From: Mesaphorura yosii
Taxonomy: Eukaryota > Arthropoda > Collembola > Poduromorpha > Tullbergiidae
Assembly (NCBI GenBank): GCA_009869945.1
Contig: WIXG01000078.1
Coordinates: 1-64,000 of the forward strand
Direction: 5' to 3'
DNA length: 64,000 bases
Part shown: piece by piece, positions 10,447-26,500 of the stretch
Layout: every line of letters begins with the position of its first letter
Numbering within the stretch: the stretch's first letter is position 1
Made by a program: the position numbers and the translations under genes
The notes under the pieces: generated by a model
What the model saw: only the letters and a program-made list of their open reading frames with translations
Told to the model about the DNA's origin: nothing
The model's database searches: none

Positions 10447-13400
10447 CATCTTCATCCTGTGTTTCAAGTAAATGTCGGTAGCGGTGTCGGTTCACGCCTA
10501 ACAAGTTGATTGAAACGAAACGAAGCATCTTCATCGTTTCATGTTCGCTGTAGAAAGACTGAATTCTGGTAAATGAATTTCTGCCACATTTTGGCTTTGA
10601 CTTTGACCCTGGCTAACGTGTACAATAAGTGTGATTTGTTGCTTGACATGTAATCTTTCTATTCCGGTTGTTTAAAACCAGTCTTTTAGGATTCATCTCA
10701 CAGCAGGTTTATTTTTGGTCAACTTCACACGAACAAACGTTTGAACTTGCACACAGCAGCTTTCACAGCTTTTACGCTCACGGTCATGACAGGCAGGAAG
10801 AGATCAAGTCGGTCGTAACTTCTTGTAGCTTGTGGACTGATTGAATTACTTAACCTCTTGCTGTGCTCGATTATTAATCTTGTACTGCTGCTGGGACTGC
10901 TCGACTGCTTCCACGTATAATAATTCCAAGAATTGACCATTTTCTCTGGCCATTGGCTACTAGCCGCCATCCGCGGACTGCATTTACACTACAGCCGAAT
11001 CGTTAGTTGGTATTAATCTGTTCTCTTCCACAGTAGCCACCGTCCAAATGATCAACGACCTAAGATAAACAAATACTTAAGGGCTTTGTATTATTGTAAT
11101 TTTGATCTCCACTTGAGCAACCCAAGTACGATGCCGAGTAAAAAGCTCCAGTCATCCTGACGATCACCGTCCGTCAACGTCGTCGTCGTCATCTCATCAA
11201 CTCATCGAGCCTGATCGTGCATCGTGCTTTTTATGGGCTTAAGTCTTTGAATCAATTGAGTAGTCTTTTGCATGGTATGAGAGTGTCAATCGGATTAAAA
11301 TCCAACAACAAACACTACAGCCAGGACTTAAAAGAGCATTATAAAATATGTATGGGCAGAGATTAGAGTCACCGTCACAAGAGAATACGCCACGTCGAAA
11401 ACTGCAGCAGCAGGACAGGACCAGACAAATAACCAGCAGGAGTAGCAGTAGCACTGGTGAAGTAGTTAGTCAAACGCAAACCCTGCCTGCATATTTTTAA
11501 CAGTTTGTCACTTCAACTCAAATTCGACTCTACGCGACATTCGACACTTTTGGCTGGCTTGATCGCAAAGCCTCCCCAAAGAATTTCGAATGAGTTGGTC
11601 CTCTTGCTTTATAAAAATGATCCCGCACCGCATGCATGCATACAGGACCAAGTCCTCTTGGTTTGGTGATTGCTTGCACAACTTTCAGACCAGTAAAGCA
11701 CGAGGATTTATGAAAACTAAACCTATTACAATGGCAAGGCATGAAAGCAATTTGAAAAGAGCATCTCTTCTCTGCTCATGTCATGTACTGAAGAATCTAA
11801 CACGTCGCGTTGTGTTCGTTGAATTGATCACGTTTTTATAAAAACGGAATTAAGAGACTTTAATCCGCAAAGGGATACACAAATAAAAATACTTCGTTGC
11901 CACCCTGCAGAGACAAGATAGCACAACGGTGGAATATTATCGTCATTAGACTGCCACTACTGCTTCCTGCGCTGCGACTGCCCTTGTTTATCTCGGATGA
12001 AAGTCAAGAGCAATGCAAGGGGAAGATGCTGTTGACGCTGGATGAATGAATGAATTGAGACGTGATGCATATTATGATTAAATGGCACGGTGCACAATGC
12101 ACGAGAAATCGAGATATGCTGCAGTCTGTCGTGTCAATGGAGGTACAGCTTAGAGAAACGAAGTTGAACAACCCATGTCGAAGGAATCTCAAGAGATCTT
12201 CCCTTTCAATACGTCGTATCAATATTAACAACGCAGCGCAGTGGCACTGAAAGTGACACAATCTGACAGAAAAATAAGGTTGGGATTCGATTCAGTGTCA
12301 TTCACACCTGTCACGCGTTGTCGTTGCTTTCACCATTGTATGCATTTTTAATTTCGTTCTCGTCCTGGAATCAATTACATGAAGCAAGCACACCGTGCGT
12401 ACGAATATTGAATTACGTTCGAATTACTTGGTTCGATGTGTTATAGCAAAGTTACAAATGCAATGCAATCTTCTGAAGGATGCTCTCAATATTCAAATTT
12501 TGTCAGCCCTTCGTAGCTCCTAGCCGTCATATTTGTATGTAAATGTGTACTGGCCCCCGTAATCCGCAAAATTTACATTTGATAAAGTGGAAATTTAATT
12601 TTGAAAGTTATTAATTTGAGCCTGAAATGGATAACTTCGCGTGAACGCTGAGGGCAATGAATGGAAATTGAAAGATTAAAATTGCTTAATTTTCTTGGCT
12701 TTCAAAGATTTCTGTCAATTGTGATTTTTGACTGCGGTATTGCAGTAAAACCATCGCTTCTCCTTCAGCAATAATGCCTTCGCTTCGTCCAGCGTTGAAA
12801 AATGAGTCATTCCGCATGCACTCAGCAACTTGAGCCTCCGCTTGTCACAAAATGCTCTGATCTGTCATTCAACTCCGCTCGCAGTCTCGCGTGGCCTCTC
12901 TGCTCTGGGTGTGAGTGGTTTGCTTTTGCTACTGAAACTTGACGTTGACGTAATTCAGTGACATTTTGACATGTAAAATTAACAAAAGCCATGCGGAGAG
13001 TCACATTTGGACCTGCACGAAAGATTCGTCATTCGGCAGGGCAGCGCCAGGCTCCGGTTTGCTACAAACATGGTCAGAGCATGCATGTAAATTGAGATTA
13101 AGAGGGAAATACAACATATTGGATGATGACAGACAGATTACAATACTACGACAGAAGGGCAAAGCAGAAAGAAAGCAACAATAATAAATCTTTTCGCTTA
13201 TGCATTGCAATTGCGATTGTGCGATTCGATGCGACTTTTGGGTGTGACATGAATCGCCCCAAACCTCCTGTCTTTCTTGCCTCTTGCCTGCCTTGCCAGT
13301 TTGACATCTTCATGAGTCCAAGTTCATGTGTCCACCTTCTTTCGCTAATTACAATTACCCTCAAGCATCAGCAGCTCGTATGCAAATTAATTAACTTTAA

Positions 13401-16400
13401 CGTTGTTTAGAGTCAAATTACGGTGATCTTCCCTTCTGCCACGTTTACACGCATGAAATTGGACAATTGAACATTTATCGTGTCATACCTCATGTCCTGC
13501 ATTCAGTTAATGTCTTCATTTCGCCATGCGTTTTGCCTTTCGCATCTTTGCCCTTTGCTTTGCGTGACTTTCCTCATGTACGCAAGTGGACGTGGAATTC
13601 GTTATTGTATGTTATTTAAATTAAGGTTTTCACTCATGTCTTGATCCTTGCCTTATTATTATGTTATCCATCACATCAATCAAGATTACCACTGCGTATT
13701 CGTACAAGAACGTGTTACGCGAATGCCGTGTACGTGTTACATGGATGGGTGGACATTTAAATACTTACTGTTTGTTATGCCTGCGAAGACGAGTGCAATT
13801 TACATATTTTAACCGACACCGTAATAATCACGTACAAATGAACAACATGATCTTGAGGCTTGTACATGAATGTAGAACAAGTCAATGGGAATAGGAAACC
13901 AATCAAGTAAGCGCTGATCGATGTGTCAATTATCTGAATTCGATTGTTGCCAATTGCAAATTGTGAGATTATTTCGAATACCAATTCCGTTTGTATTTGT
14001 ATGCGACGATTGGGTGTCATGTGTCATGTTTGATGCTCCCTTCGTAGTTATGCGTTGTGCCGCCGTGGAATGTGTCTTCATTGTTGCCCGTGTTGCCAGC
14101 TGTGGATTCTGGAAATAGAAACAACAACGTATCCGTGACGCTGACGTGAAGAAGTGTTACCAGAAACCACAAGAGACAAGACTCTAAAATAATCTCACAT
14201 TTGCAGCGGATATTCGAAAACGAAACGAATTTTGAGCTGAAACAGGTTTTATTACATTTTATGGTTATGATTACGATTATTATTATTATAAAACTGACAA
14301 TCTTATTTCACTGGGGCTGCTCTTCGTCTTCGGTTTCATATTCTCACATGTTTCGGTATGTATGTGTGCATAGTGAATTGCGTTCCTTGACTTGGGTTGG
14401 ATTCTTGACAGCTTGATTATTGGATCTTTTAATTTCTTCCCTTGCCTGCCTGCCTGCATGCCTTTATGAAGATCTTACACTCTTACGTGTACTTGTTTTA
14501 CAAAGCGTTACGTAAATATATCAAGAGTTTCGTGTGTAAAATGAAATCTCTTGCAAGCGAAAGCCAATGCCAAGATGGAAGCCACAACACACAACCACCA
14601 CATACATGAAAGATAATTATCATAGTATCATGTCCGTCCGTAATTATATCGTTTTATTACTCACAACAGAGCGCAACGGCGGCTCAGCCACTGCCTTTCA
14701 TTCGATTGCATGCTGCGCGATCCTCCAATCCAATTCGCAATGGAATTCCATTCAATTTCTGTGCACATGGTTGTAATGTAAATGTAAGTACTGTTCCTCA
14801 ATTAATCGATACGTGATACTTGTTCGTGTATTAATGATTCGCAATTCATACGTCGTGTATTGCGTTGGCATTTGTATTGGTGAATGAACAGTGCGTTCTT
14901 CTGGTCGATGAACCGTTCAATAATTCCATAATTAGATTTACTATGCTCGTTCGTAATTAGACATCCTGTCTCACCCGTGTCGTAAGTGTTGAGTTTCATG
15001 TTAATTTTGTGCCACGACTCGCAACCGCAATTTATTTGTATTTTTTGCTTGCTGTCGGTATTTGTTTGCATTTCTATCTCTGGAGAAATTACATTTGTAC
15101 ACATTCACACTGCGATTCTCCAATCGCTTTGTGGATAATTATCATATTATTGAAGGGGCGGGCAACAGTTTCTGAATTAAAAGCCCGAATCATCAAACCG
15201 TGAATTATTTATACGATTGCGGGTTTTGTAATCGAAGCTAAGCTCCGCTGCAAACAAGCTAAGATCAAGACCCAGACCAGAATCAGAATTGCGTGTGTTT
15301 AAAATTGCGGAGCAGCCCAGCGTTTAATTCGACCAGTATTCTTTTACTTAACCCCAAAACAAAACAGCGAGCGTACGTAATATGTAACTCATCTCATGAA
15401 CGCGGTACGCGATCGTTGTGTTGCGTTGCATGAATTCGAGAGAAGGCAAAGGCTTGAAAACCGTAATTTACACTCAGATTATGCTGTCAATCATCACAGT
15501 GAAACTCCTTTTCTTTCGCAGGCTCAAGAAATGTGGCTGTGGCCTTTCCGTATCAATTACGACACAGCTACGCCAGCAGCTAGCAGCAGCAGGGCCAGCA
15601 AGGAAACATCGGAAAAAACAACAACACCGTTGTAAACCGTGTGTATAATTTCTGTTCTAGGAAAACAACGCACAAGAGTATGACGGTAGTACGAACACGA
15701 CATGAACGCCCGAATAAGAATACAGATGCTTGGCCGAGAGAGCCGATCGGAGTCGGTCAGGTTCGCGTGGTGGCAGTAGCAGGCCTGTGTGGATCCCGCG
15801 CCTTGCCCGTTCGGACCCGCATCACGCGGCCTCTGACATGACATGACATGGACAAGAACGATTTAATATTCCGTGGACGCTTGGGCGAACGCTGAAGAAG
15901 GAAAGGAGTTATTATACGAGTTATCCCATATCACGTGCAGGTAAACTCCAGCGCAGCTCAACATAATGATAGCGTGGTTACATATTGCATTAACTTTAAC
16001 CACAAATTCAAAAAAGAAAAAATACCTCCGCCCCAGTTAAAATACACGCAATCCGAACGACGGCATTGCAATGCAAGGCAGGCATGGCATTGCGAGGCAA
16101 ATGCTGAATGAAGAAGGCTGAAGGCTCCTGGCGCGAGAAGTAGAATGTTACTTTATAATTATCCATCATTATTCTCTTGTTCTCACGATGTACATTTCGC
16201 AGACATTTTTACCAATGGACTTGGGCTTGGATTACGTGTTGGCTTGGCTCGGTTTGGCTTGGCGGGCCTGGCCGCTTTACGTAGTTTGGCTAATCTTGAG
16301 AAATCAGTTGAAAACATGGTTTACCTGCTCTACCTTGTGTGTAGTGCAGGTATTATTTGTTCTTGTACGATGTTTCTACCAACTACGTACACAATTGGAG

Positions 16401-17543
16401 AACATGTACACAGAACGCGGCGATACGCGTACTTGTACGTAAATTATAGGCATTAGACCACGTATTTATATTTAAACCGAGTTTCAAAGTCAGAACCTTG
16501 AAGAATTTGATGGAAAAAAGGTATGATTTCTGACACGAAAGGAAATCTACTTGCATGCCAATGAAAATTTTTTGATAGATTGCACTCAGGAAAAATGTAA
16601 AGTTAGCTTTATGCATTCAATCTTTCGCCAAAACAGCGAGTACAGGCAAATTGGGGAACAGCTTTTGAACATGGAAACATGAGGTCATAGGTCATATTCC
16701 ATCGCTGTCTTCTTTCCTTAGCCTTCGTCGAAGGCGGTCCACGTCGCCGCCGTCGCCTGCTGCCCATTTTTCACACTTGACAAATGTTTCCAGCACGTTT
16801 TGTGTCTTCAACTCTGAAAATTACTTTTAACTCAACACCAATCGCAACGAGCAGCGAGGACTTGGACAATTTTTGTCATGCAATCCTGCTCGCATGCAAT
16901 ACGAAGAAAAGTCAACTGGGTTGAACCATTTCAACACGTTGTCAGGGCCAGTTGCCAGTACATGGCGAATTTCTACGTTTTTCAGTTCAGTACATAGATT
17001 CGGATCACGGCAGCGACCGCCGTTACAAGTTTTTAATTTCTGTGCTCACAGCAGTGGCTCATTTATCTTTCCATTCCGTTTTCCAAATTTATTTTACTTG
17101 TAATCAGGATAAATGGTAGCTTAGCATCAGAACATCAGCAGCAGCAGCATTAACTTGATTTGAGTGATCATATTTAAAGTACATTAATCGTTGAGACACT
17201 CGTGTAATAACTCCTTCATCTTCCCTGGCCGGCCGGCGGAGTACCACACTCAGAGAACAACAGAATTTATTGCTGTCTTTTCCCAGTGTTTGATTGTATT
17301 TCTTAGATTGTAATCGAGCTAGACGGACCCACATAAATAATACTTTTTTCTAACTGTGTGGACAAGACCCGACCGAATCCGGCTCTGCTGCGCACTGCAC
17401 CAACTTAAAAACCCATTCATTTCATATTTCATTGTTTCAAGTTTTGAGACAAGAGCAGCAGCAACAGCGCTGCAACTGCAACAATGGTATAATAATTGTA
17501 TGAGTACGAGCTGGAATCTTGTCAGCAAATCTCCAGACTCGGC

Positions 17544-17559
17544 GCGTCGACGTCGACGC
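17544..17559. repeat. Perfect 16-bp palindrome GCGTCGACGTCGACGC
   Basis: The sequence equals its own reverse complement and consists of overlapping GTCGAC units. A related GACGTCGACGTC palindrome occurs at 51287-51298. No function is evident. Confidence 0.6.
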
Positions 17560-20500
17560 AAGGCCTGACTGGGACGGGACTGCTGGAAGACCAAAATCAT
17601 GTCTAATTTATGTGACTGGCTTGGCGCCCGGTCTGCCAGCCAAAATGGACTAATGTCCATGTAACTCGCTGTGTGTTGGTGGCGATTCTGGTTCCAGAGA
17701 TAAGATTACGTATTGCGTGAGCATTGCCGTTATAATAACGTGTGTATTGTATTTTAATGGCTTTCAAATTTTGTACTGCAGCTGATCAGCACAGGACATG
17801 ACACAAAGAAACACATGTAAATGCAATGCGCTGTACACGGAATATCCGTCAGATTGAGTCATCCGATAAAATAATGAAGCAAAATTGTAAAGGAAGCCAA
17901 TTCGAAAGCCTAGGAGCTAAAATGCAGCGTGGAATTTCCTGCCTATAAATTTCATTGATGCCACATTGTTGTATAATTCAATAATAATCCAAATAATGGC
18001 ATTGGCGATGATACGGAAGGTAAAAGGATTCATCGTCAGCGCAAATGTAATATTAATACTGAAATTATTACACCGCTCTCATTGCATGATGCTAAAGATG
18101 AGATTATGCACACGCAACCGTCTTTATGCAACACAAAAGAAATATTTATAAAAGAAAGCAACAGCAACACAGTTAATAATCATCATAATAGAAATAGAAC
18201 AGTAGTAATGTAATGATGATGAAATGGACATGCCATGCCATGTCAAGTCATGTTTGGACTGCAACTGAAGGGAGGAATGTCCAAGCCAGATGATGATGAT
18301 GGGGATCGACAGCAACGAATCGTCGAATCGTCACTTCCATATAAAGAAATTTCATTCAAAAACATGATTATTAAATACACCGTGATTATATACAATTTTC
18401 AGGAAGCCAACCACGAACCACGAGCCTTGAGTGGCTGCAGTTGCTTGGCTTCTGTGCTTGACTTCTAAAATTAAATCATGCAAGTATTTAAAAAGTATGC
18501 TCGAAATTCGATCGCTGGGGTGCTGGCCGTGGGCTCTTTTGCTATTTACTGCGGCCTCAGCCACTAAAACAAAGAAAAACTTCGAAATTCCTATTAAAAT
18601 CTCATAATTCAGTCGAAGCTGGCCAGCATAATCATCGAAAAGCCAGCAGAGCCGGGATTCTATTGAATTCTTTGTGAAACAACGCAATACGAAATGCAAG
18701 AATGTAATTATTTGTTGTACAGCCGCGCACTGGCAGTAATAATTTAAAATAAAATATTTTGTGGAAATTTACATTGCCGCGGTCGCTGCCGACAGCATCA
18801 GTCCGACTCTAACAAGCAACATTACAGATGCTGTACACCAACGAATGTCATTTGCATACGAATAATCAGCGGGAGACTCTTCTGCCACAACTAAAGAAGA
18901 TCCTGGCATTCATTAACATCCTAACTGCTGTAGCTGCATTCGTAAATTCGTATTTCATATTTCACAGGCAGTGCCTTGCATTTATTATTCTCACCCCGCA
19001 CCAACTTTGGCAAACAGTAAACAACATGCATAAATTAGATTGCCATTTGCAATATTTGTTTTACATAAACGTCGTACACCGTCGGTTGGATCCCGGCCCG
19101 ACCTGAAATTGTGCAAGAATGCGGTCGCGTCGCGCCGCGCACTCGAGCCGACCAGGCACGAATTTTGACACTTCGTGTTTGTCGTTTTGAAATGAAACAT
19201 CACGTAATGGCTCGCCTACAATTCTGCGCTCTGTTCTGTTCTGCGACACGATGCGATCCAAGTAAAAATTCAAAACTTGTGTAATCTTTTCGCACTTCAT
19301 CATCGTCTCCGTCGCCGATGAAACATAATCGATCTCATTACCATACGGCAACGCAAATATTAGCGGACATAATTACATAGGTGACGGAATTCAGAATGCG
19401 GCAGCAGAAACCAAAAGCAGCAGCAGTGACAGAGACAAACAAACGCGATAAGGAAGTCAGGCAAGGCAGGCAGGCGGAAATTCTTTCTCTGCCTTGCCAC
19501 GAAGAAATTACCAAATAATCAAGCGAGGTATTTAAACACCGGGTTAAGTAATGGTAATGGCTGTGTATCCACGACTTGATTATTATGCAAAAGCACACGT
19601 AATTCGTAACGAGCCCTTCCTTAAGTACAGACGTGCAGTAATTACACGAGTAAATATTATTATGTGTAAAATACTCGCAGACTCATCAATTTTGTACTTG
19701 GACGACCACGGCTGCGGCGTATAAGCAAGCGCCAATCAATGCGTTGCTGCGATAATTATAACGTATAACAATTCAAATTGTACATAATTCATGAATGTGG
19801 TAGAATTATGTCGTAGTTTTAATAATTCTGCAAACTCTCATCACATCATTGCGCATTCCCGGCACTGACGTGGCGTGGCGTGTCTGCATTTTGTACTTTT
19901 TGGGGTGAAACATTTATGAATGTGAATTTCATGCAATTTTTTGCTTGCTGCTTGCAATGCTGGCAATTCAATATTCAAGCCAGACATGGAATCAAGCTTC
20001 TGAATTCTGAATTCATGGCCTGGGCCATTCACAATGCAATAATGATGGGGTTTTCAGCTCGTCTTTTCATGTCTTGCTTGATGTTTGTCACTTTTCCAGC
20101 AAAAATCGAAAATTTTTGAAATACACATAAAAATGACGACCAAACACGTTCGACTATCACGCGTGAATAAATGATAAATTGAATTTGTGGCCATGTCGTG
20201 TCAGTCGCGGTCGCTGCTCGGCGGCTCCGCAGTGCCAAACAAGAAACAAAAGAAAAATTCGCTATCGCTTTCGTTCCCGCGTGACGAGCGCTAAGCGCTT
20301 CGACTGGACTCAAATTACACTGTAAAACAATGCGTTACGCCGAGGAGGCTGTGAATATTGCATGTTGATTATCCGGCCCGCTTTGTTCAACGCATTCAGG
20401 AAAATTACAATTGGTTTCGTGGTCGTTTCTTTGTGTTTACATAAAAATGCTTTTCGCATTGTGTGAAAATGATGATTTTATTCAATGAGATTCGAGCAGC

Positions 20501-23500
20501 GAAAACAATGCTGAAGGATTTTATGCAAATTCACAGTAGTCGATTGTCTATCGATACGATTCACATTCACAACAGTTCTCATCACATTCGCTGCTGTGTT
20601 CACTGCTCACAGCATCGCTGCTGCCGTAATAATAACAGCTTAATTATTCGAATTCGAACAATTACACGGAGAAGATGACAATGGCTAATGACAAAGTCGA
20701 AGCTAAAGGCCGGGCTTCGTGCCTTCAGCTTTCCTATTGTCAGTGCTGACTGGTGTTAATGACGATCCAACTTAAATTAACTCGAGTTTCTGTTTTAAAT
20801 GTGTAATTATTTAAATAACCAATGTCATTATTTAAATTCACATACAATTTTAGTGAGTCTTGGCTGCGATTCGGTAATTACCGTACGCCTCAATGCCTCG
20901 TCTTTCTTGCCTGCTGTATGGCTACCTGAAACAACGTTAGATGTTATTGTATTTTGTAAACTGCGATGTTACACGTCATGTCTCGTATCGTACACATAAT
21001 ACCGAGCTTGTGCTTATTGTATGGCAGGCCAGGCCCGTAAACATGACCCATCATCATTACCGTACCATAACCATTACTATTTGTCATACAAACACTCAAC
21101 ACTGGTACTTTACACGTTTGCACTTTTCTTTAATGAGCATTTAGCGTTTAGCCAGAGCTGCTGCTGTTGTTAGCAGAGAGGAGACATTGATGAGCATTTG
21201 AATATTTAAATGCACTGTGTTGCAGTCGTCGTCTAAGGCCGTGGCATTGAAATGTGATATTCGTTATCCGATAATTTCCCACAAGCCGCACATGCCCATA
21301 GCCACAGCGAATTTGTGGTCGGTCGGTTCGTGGATTTCAGCGATAATCTGCCGCAATAAGTCCAAGTCAAGTCAGGATGCGAAATCGTAAAACAATTCAT
21401 CATTATCAGTCAGCGCTCGCTATTCGCTTTTAGCTATTTGCCATTGCCATTTCACGGACAACGAGACAGCGAGTGAAATTATGTCGTTAAAATGTCAATA
21501 CGATGCTCATGCTGACGCTGATGCTTCGCCTCTGTAAAAGTACATCCGACAGACAAGTTAATAAAGGATCGTAAATAATATTTAAGGGGAAATGGAATGA
21601 AGTGCCTGCCTGCCTGCCAGTTACTCCGAGCTGCGAGATGTGAGATGAGACAAGAATTGAAAATGAGGAAGATCCTCTTCGCAGTCGCAGCCCAGTGTTT
21701 GACGAAAGATGAGAAACGCGAAGAGAAGTGTCGTCTTGTTGATATTTGTTCAAGAAGGTTTCCAGCATTCTCTCACACTGTGCTGCGCTGAGACAAAGCT
21801 CAACTGCTTGGCTGCGCGTAATAATAAAAATAAAAAAGTGCAAGACGAAGAAAATCGTGACAGAAAAGATAAATGAAGTTTGTGAGTTGGATGACAGCAT
21901 GTTGACACTTATGGATGATCCGGGCCAACACGGACGTGTACAGCAAAGCACGACAACGAGAAGATGAGAAAATATTCTAAAAATATTGGCGCTGAACCAC
22001 TTTATTGCGTGTAGTAACCAATTTCAAGAGTAATTTGGCATGTCTCATTGCAGCTCACAACTCGCAGGGAAATGAACGAAGCGAGCAACATATAACGCAG
22101 AAAGAATAGAAAGGCAATCAAAATCAAATTCAATTACAAACCCATCAATTCAATGCTCAATACTTTTGCTGGGTGAAATAAAAGTTAATGAGCCTTCACC
22201 AATTGCTTTGCCTCTGCCTACATAGTGCAGTGGGGAGAAAGTTCTCTCGCGAAATATAAAATCCAACCCGAATGTCTTCTCTGCTCGTCTCGTCCTCGTA
22301 TTCGTACCTTAAAATAATGATAAGTTTAAACTTGTTGTCACCATTTTGTTCTATAATTTCCCCAAATTAAATCCGTCCACCTGATTATTATCATTCGTTC
22401 TTAATAACATACAATTTACGCCGAGTTTCTGTTTCTGGTTTGGTTTCTTGCTCTATTCTTGGTCCGGTCCCATTCGTGCTGATGATGATTAATTCTTGTG
22501 CCGCAACCGCAGATGTTCTGCACTGCACTACTTTCTTACTTCTGAAAACTGAAAAGCTGAGTCTTGCGTTTACGTTTGCGTTTAATCTCCGGCTGTAAAA
22601 TGTGATTACATGACCAATTTTCTTTCTTCACCAGAATTGAATGAATGCAACCTGTTTCTCGTTCGTATCTTTCGTTCGTAATTCTTCTTAATCAAATAAT
22701 AAGGAGAAATAATGGCCATGGTCGTGGTAATGAAATGGTGGAAATTCGTACGTAATAATCGACCACGTACGCGTATTTGCTCTGGTCTTCCTTCCTTCCA
22801 GGCTTACGTGTCGTATAAATTCCACGTATTTCTAGAAATTAGGGTTTACGTGTTTACATCTTTCACCAGACGAATAATAATCACCATAATCATTACATGC
22901 GGCGCAGTCAGCATGCCATGCCAGCCAGTCAGCATATTGCATACGGTCTGGCTCGGCTTTCGTTCCGTGCTCGTGTGCGTGCGAAGTCTTTAGAATTAAG
23001 TTCTTTTTGAGGATGAACCCAGAACGCGAACGCGATCGCAGGAGCAGGAGCAGAATATCGTAATCATAATCGTATGCGTACAACAATGGTGATGATGATA
23101 GCGTGATTGCAACTGCGGCTGAGCTTGGTACAGCTCATATCTTGTACGGCAACAGGAAGTTGCCCATTCTGGCCCAGCCAGCCAGTCAGACTTGAACACG
23201 GTCTCGGACTCAGGCATTTGGCATTGTTGTATAACCGCAACCAATTTATCTAGCCTTGAAGTATTGCGAGTGCGAGTCTCATAAATTTGCCTTTACAATG
23301 AAGAGTCCAATTAATGTGCGTTACATTCACTTAACACATTGTTCATTGTTGTACTGCAGCTGAACTGGCTGGCCTGCTTCCTTGAGCTGGCCCTTTCAAG
23401 ATCGTAAACTAAATTGGACATTTTATGAGCTCCGTAGCAGCAGCGAGTCATTATATTCATGCAGTGACACTGCTCGTAAAAAGAATTGTCATATTCACAC

Positions 23501-26500
23501 ATAAAGTACGTACCATGAGACTGCTCGGGACGAGTGTCGAGTCGAGAGGAGCAAACAAGCGAGCATGGCAGAAATTCTGAATTAATTCATTGGTGCTTCG
23601 TTCCTTGCATGTTGCTTGAAACTTGAAGAAACTCGCAATTGTACTTGCACTTGCACGCAATGCACAGACACTGCAATGCAATGCAGAGGCGCAGGGATTT
23701 GATTCTAATCTGGTTCGACGATTCTCAGCAGCCGCAACAATTATATTCTGAATATTTTTACCTGATAATTACTACATTATTACAAGAATAACAATATCTT
23801 TAAATTATGGGCTTCGTTTTCCTGAATCAGCAAAGCACCACGCATTGGCATTTACCACAGTTGCATTTGATCGCAATGGCACTTTCATTGATGGATGCGA
23901 ACAACATTTGGCCATGCTTTGATGTTTTCATGTTCAAGGAATTCTCCACTCGCTGCGTGGCGTGGCTCAGATTGCAATTATTGAGCTTGCGCTGCGCAGA
24001 TATAAAGACATTTTGATGAACGCGAAGGCGATGAACAACACGAATGCGAGCAACTCCACTCGCATTGGCATTCTGCTGCCGGTACTGCCCTTTCGTGCCC
24101 GATACAAAATAACATTGCGTGGCATGGCCGACATTTAATATGCGATAATTTAAATTGTCACAATCTGAGCATTTACAAATGATGGCTTGTACCTGTCTGA
24201 GTGAGTCTGGTGCATGTTTGTGTCCGAATGCCACATGCACATCCTGAAAGAAGCAACAAAGTGACTGAGTAGTGCAATATGAACTGATGCCCGTGAGCAT
24301 GCTTGAAATTAGAAATGCCGTGACATATGACGTGCCGACATGACAAGTGGATTTTTATATTTTTGGACAGCTTGAAGACTGAGTTGATAGTCTGAGACCC
24401 ATGCCGTGCCAGCCATGCCAGCCATGCCACGTAACGCCATGTAAGTGTCCAAGCATTACATTTTTTGCATGCATCCACGCGGCTCCACGGAAGATAACAA
24501 GGCTTGAAGGCTTCATGTTGTTACAGGTGATGATGATATGCACGAAGGACTCGTTTAATTTGCACACGAATGAGGAACAAGCCTAAATGAGGTGATTTCC
24601 GTCTTAATTAGTAGAAATGCAAGTATTGATTGGCTGCTATAGCTTAATGGTCAATTTGCGCGGCTCGAGGAACCCGTCACGTCTTAATCTCCTCAAAATG
24701 AATGCGCTCATGTTCCCTGCGCAAGCGCAGTGTGCCCGATCGGATAGGTCCAAAGAATGGCGCCATTGCAAAGTCGAACAAGACGAGATCAGGTGTCTCG
24801 CAGTGGAGTGTACTCAGCCAGTCAGATAGCGGGCAAAGTTTCAAATTATGTCCTCAGATCCAAGTCTGTGTCCGAGTCTGGAGCCGTTTATTTGCAGGAA
24901 AGTACCAGTTTGCCAGTTGTATTTGTAACTGTTCTAACTCACTGTTTTCTTGTACGCATACGTTTTGTTGACTAGCATTCCAGGCCGTAATACCTCTTAT
25001 CTTTATAATACCTTTAATTACATTTTCTTGTACTAAATTGAACCCATCATAATTCACATCACTGAAGACTGTAGCTCACAGGCAGACAGGATCACAAGAC
25101 GGGTTATGCTTTCAGTCCCAGTCGTCCAAGTCCAAGAGTGTCTACACTCTGGAAATTGTTTTTATTGTCCCTGGCCTGTCTTTCTTTCTCTGCTCACTAT
25201 GCTGGTGCGATTGGCTTTTATCAAGTCTCTAATCTTTTCCCATTAGTTGTTGAAGTCTCGTTTTTCTGTTTGCTAGGCTTGGGAAGGGCTCGGGCTGAAT
25301 TGCCTTTATCGTTTCACCGTAGTAATCGTCTTCCTCCTCACCGGTCATCTTCATCTTATTTCTTCATTCTATTCTTCTTCTGGGCTGAGATACATTTCAG
25401 GTCTTGTTTACTCCAAAATCTTAAGTGGTATGATCATTTGTTAGTAAAACAAAACAAACATAAAGACCTTTCTAATCCTGGCAGGGCAGGGCAGTCCGAC
25501 CCTGAAGTCGAAGTGGAAGTCGTTCTCTCGCGTACGCGACCGACGTACATGAAGATGGTAACACAGATCAATTAAGACAGTTTTATGACCAGACCAATTA
25601 AAGGCCTTTCCCATCGCCAAAAGATTAACGATTGCGTTAACAAAAGGAGCAGCGTACATTAGCAGGTCCATCATAACTTGGCCTGCCCGGCCAAAGCCAC
25701 AATAAATATTGTTTTATGACAGAGTGCAGTCAACAGTCGACAGTCCTCGTGGGTCTCAGTCGCAGTCACAGAAAGTGGAAGCTATCATTCATCCACGCCG
25801 AGCGGGCAGGCAGGCAGGGAAGCCGAAGCCACACAACAACTAACCAGGCCGGAAATCCCATTCGTGTCTCATGAATCGTAGTTCTAAAAGCCATACCCAA
25901 GCCAAGCCGGCGTTATGATTGTGACGGTGTGGTGGAAAAACTCTCGGGCGGTCTTGTCGTTCAACTTGTGACGTGACGGTGACTTGTCTTAATCAGTCTC
26001 ATAAATTAAGTTCGGACTTGGTCTATGTTCTTGATGTCTTGAAACGGACACGGAGCGAGTAATTCTGCAGAAATGGCCTGGCCTTCATACAATTGCAATG
26101 CTCTTAAGCCGGCAGTAAACATATGTTTGACTCAATGAAATGACCCACAGTCCATAACACGTCATTATTATTGCGGCGGGGCAGGCAGGCATGACAGTAA
26201 CAACATTTAATCTGGTTCTTTATAGAGCCCTTGGACCTGGTTTATGTCTCGTACTCATTCGTAGGGCAAGAGAAAGGAGAATTGAATGGACATCGTGTCT
26301 TATCATCTGCAAGCATCATGATCATCATCCTTTTATCACATCTCGTCACGATGTATTTCTGGCCTGGCCGGCCAGGACACGGAAGAATCACGTCACCCTC
26401 GTTGTTGTTGGGGACTGACTTATGCTCTTTGCTTGATGCTATGCCCGGTGATCCTTTCGCCTCCTCTCACTAAACAAACAATAAATCGAGTCAACTGCAC

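Noticed and set aside
21487-21951. 154-codon minus-strand frame
   Set aside because: No domain, overlapped by plus-strand frames, with no splice or poly(A) context.
24628-24700. tRNA-like stretch with an A-box-like TAGCTTAATGGT
   Set aside because: No B box (GGTTCGANTCC type) at the right distance and no matching acceptor or anticodon stems; probably a chance A-box match.
25138-25575. 145-codon frame with an apparent signal-peptide start
   Set aside because: The hydrophobic start leads into low-complexity Arg/Ser/Phe sequence with no recognisable mature domain and no exon partner.
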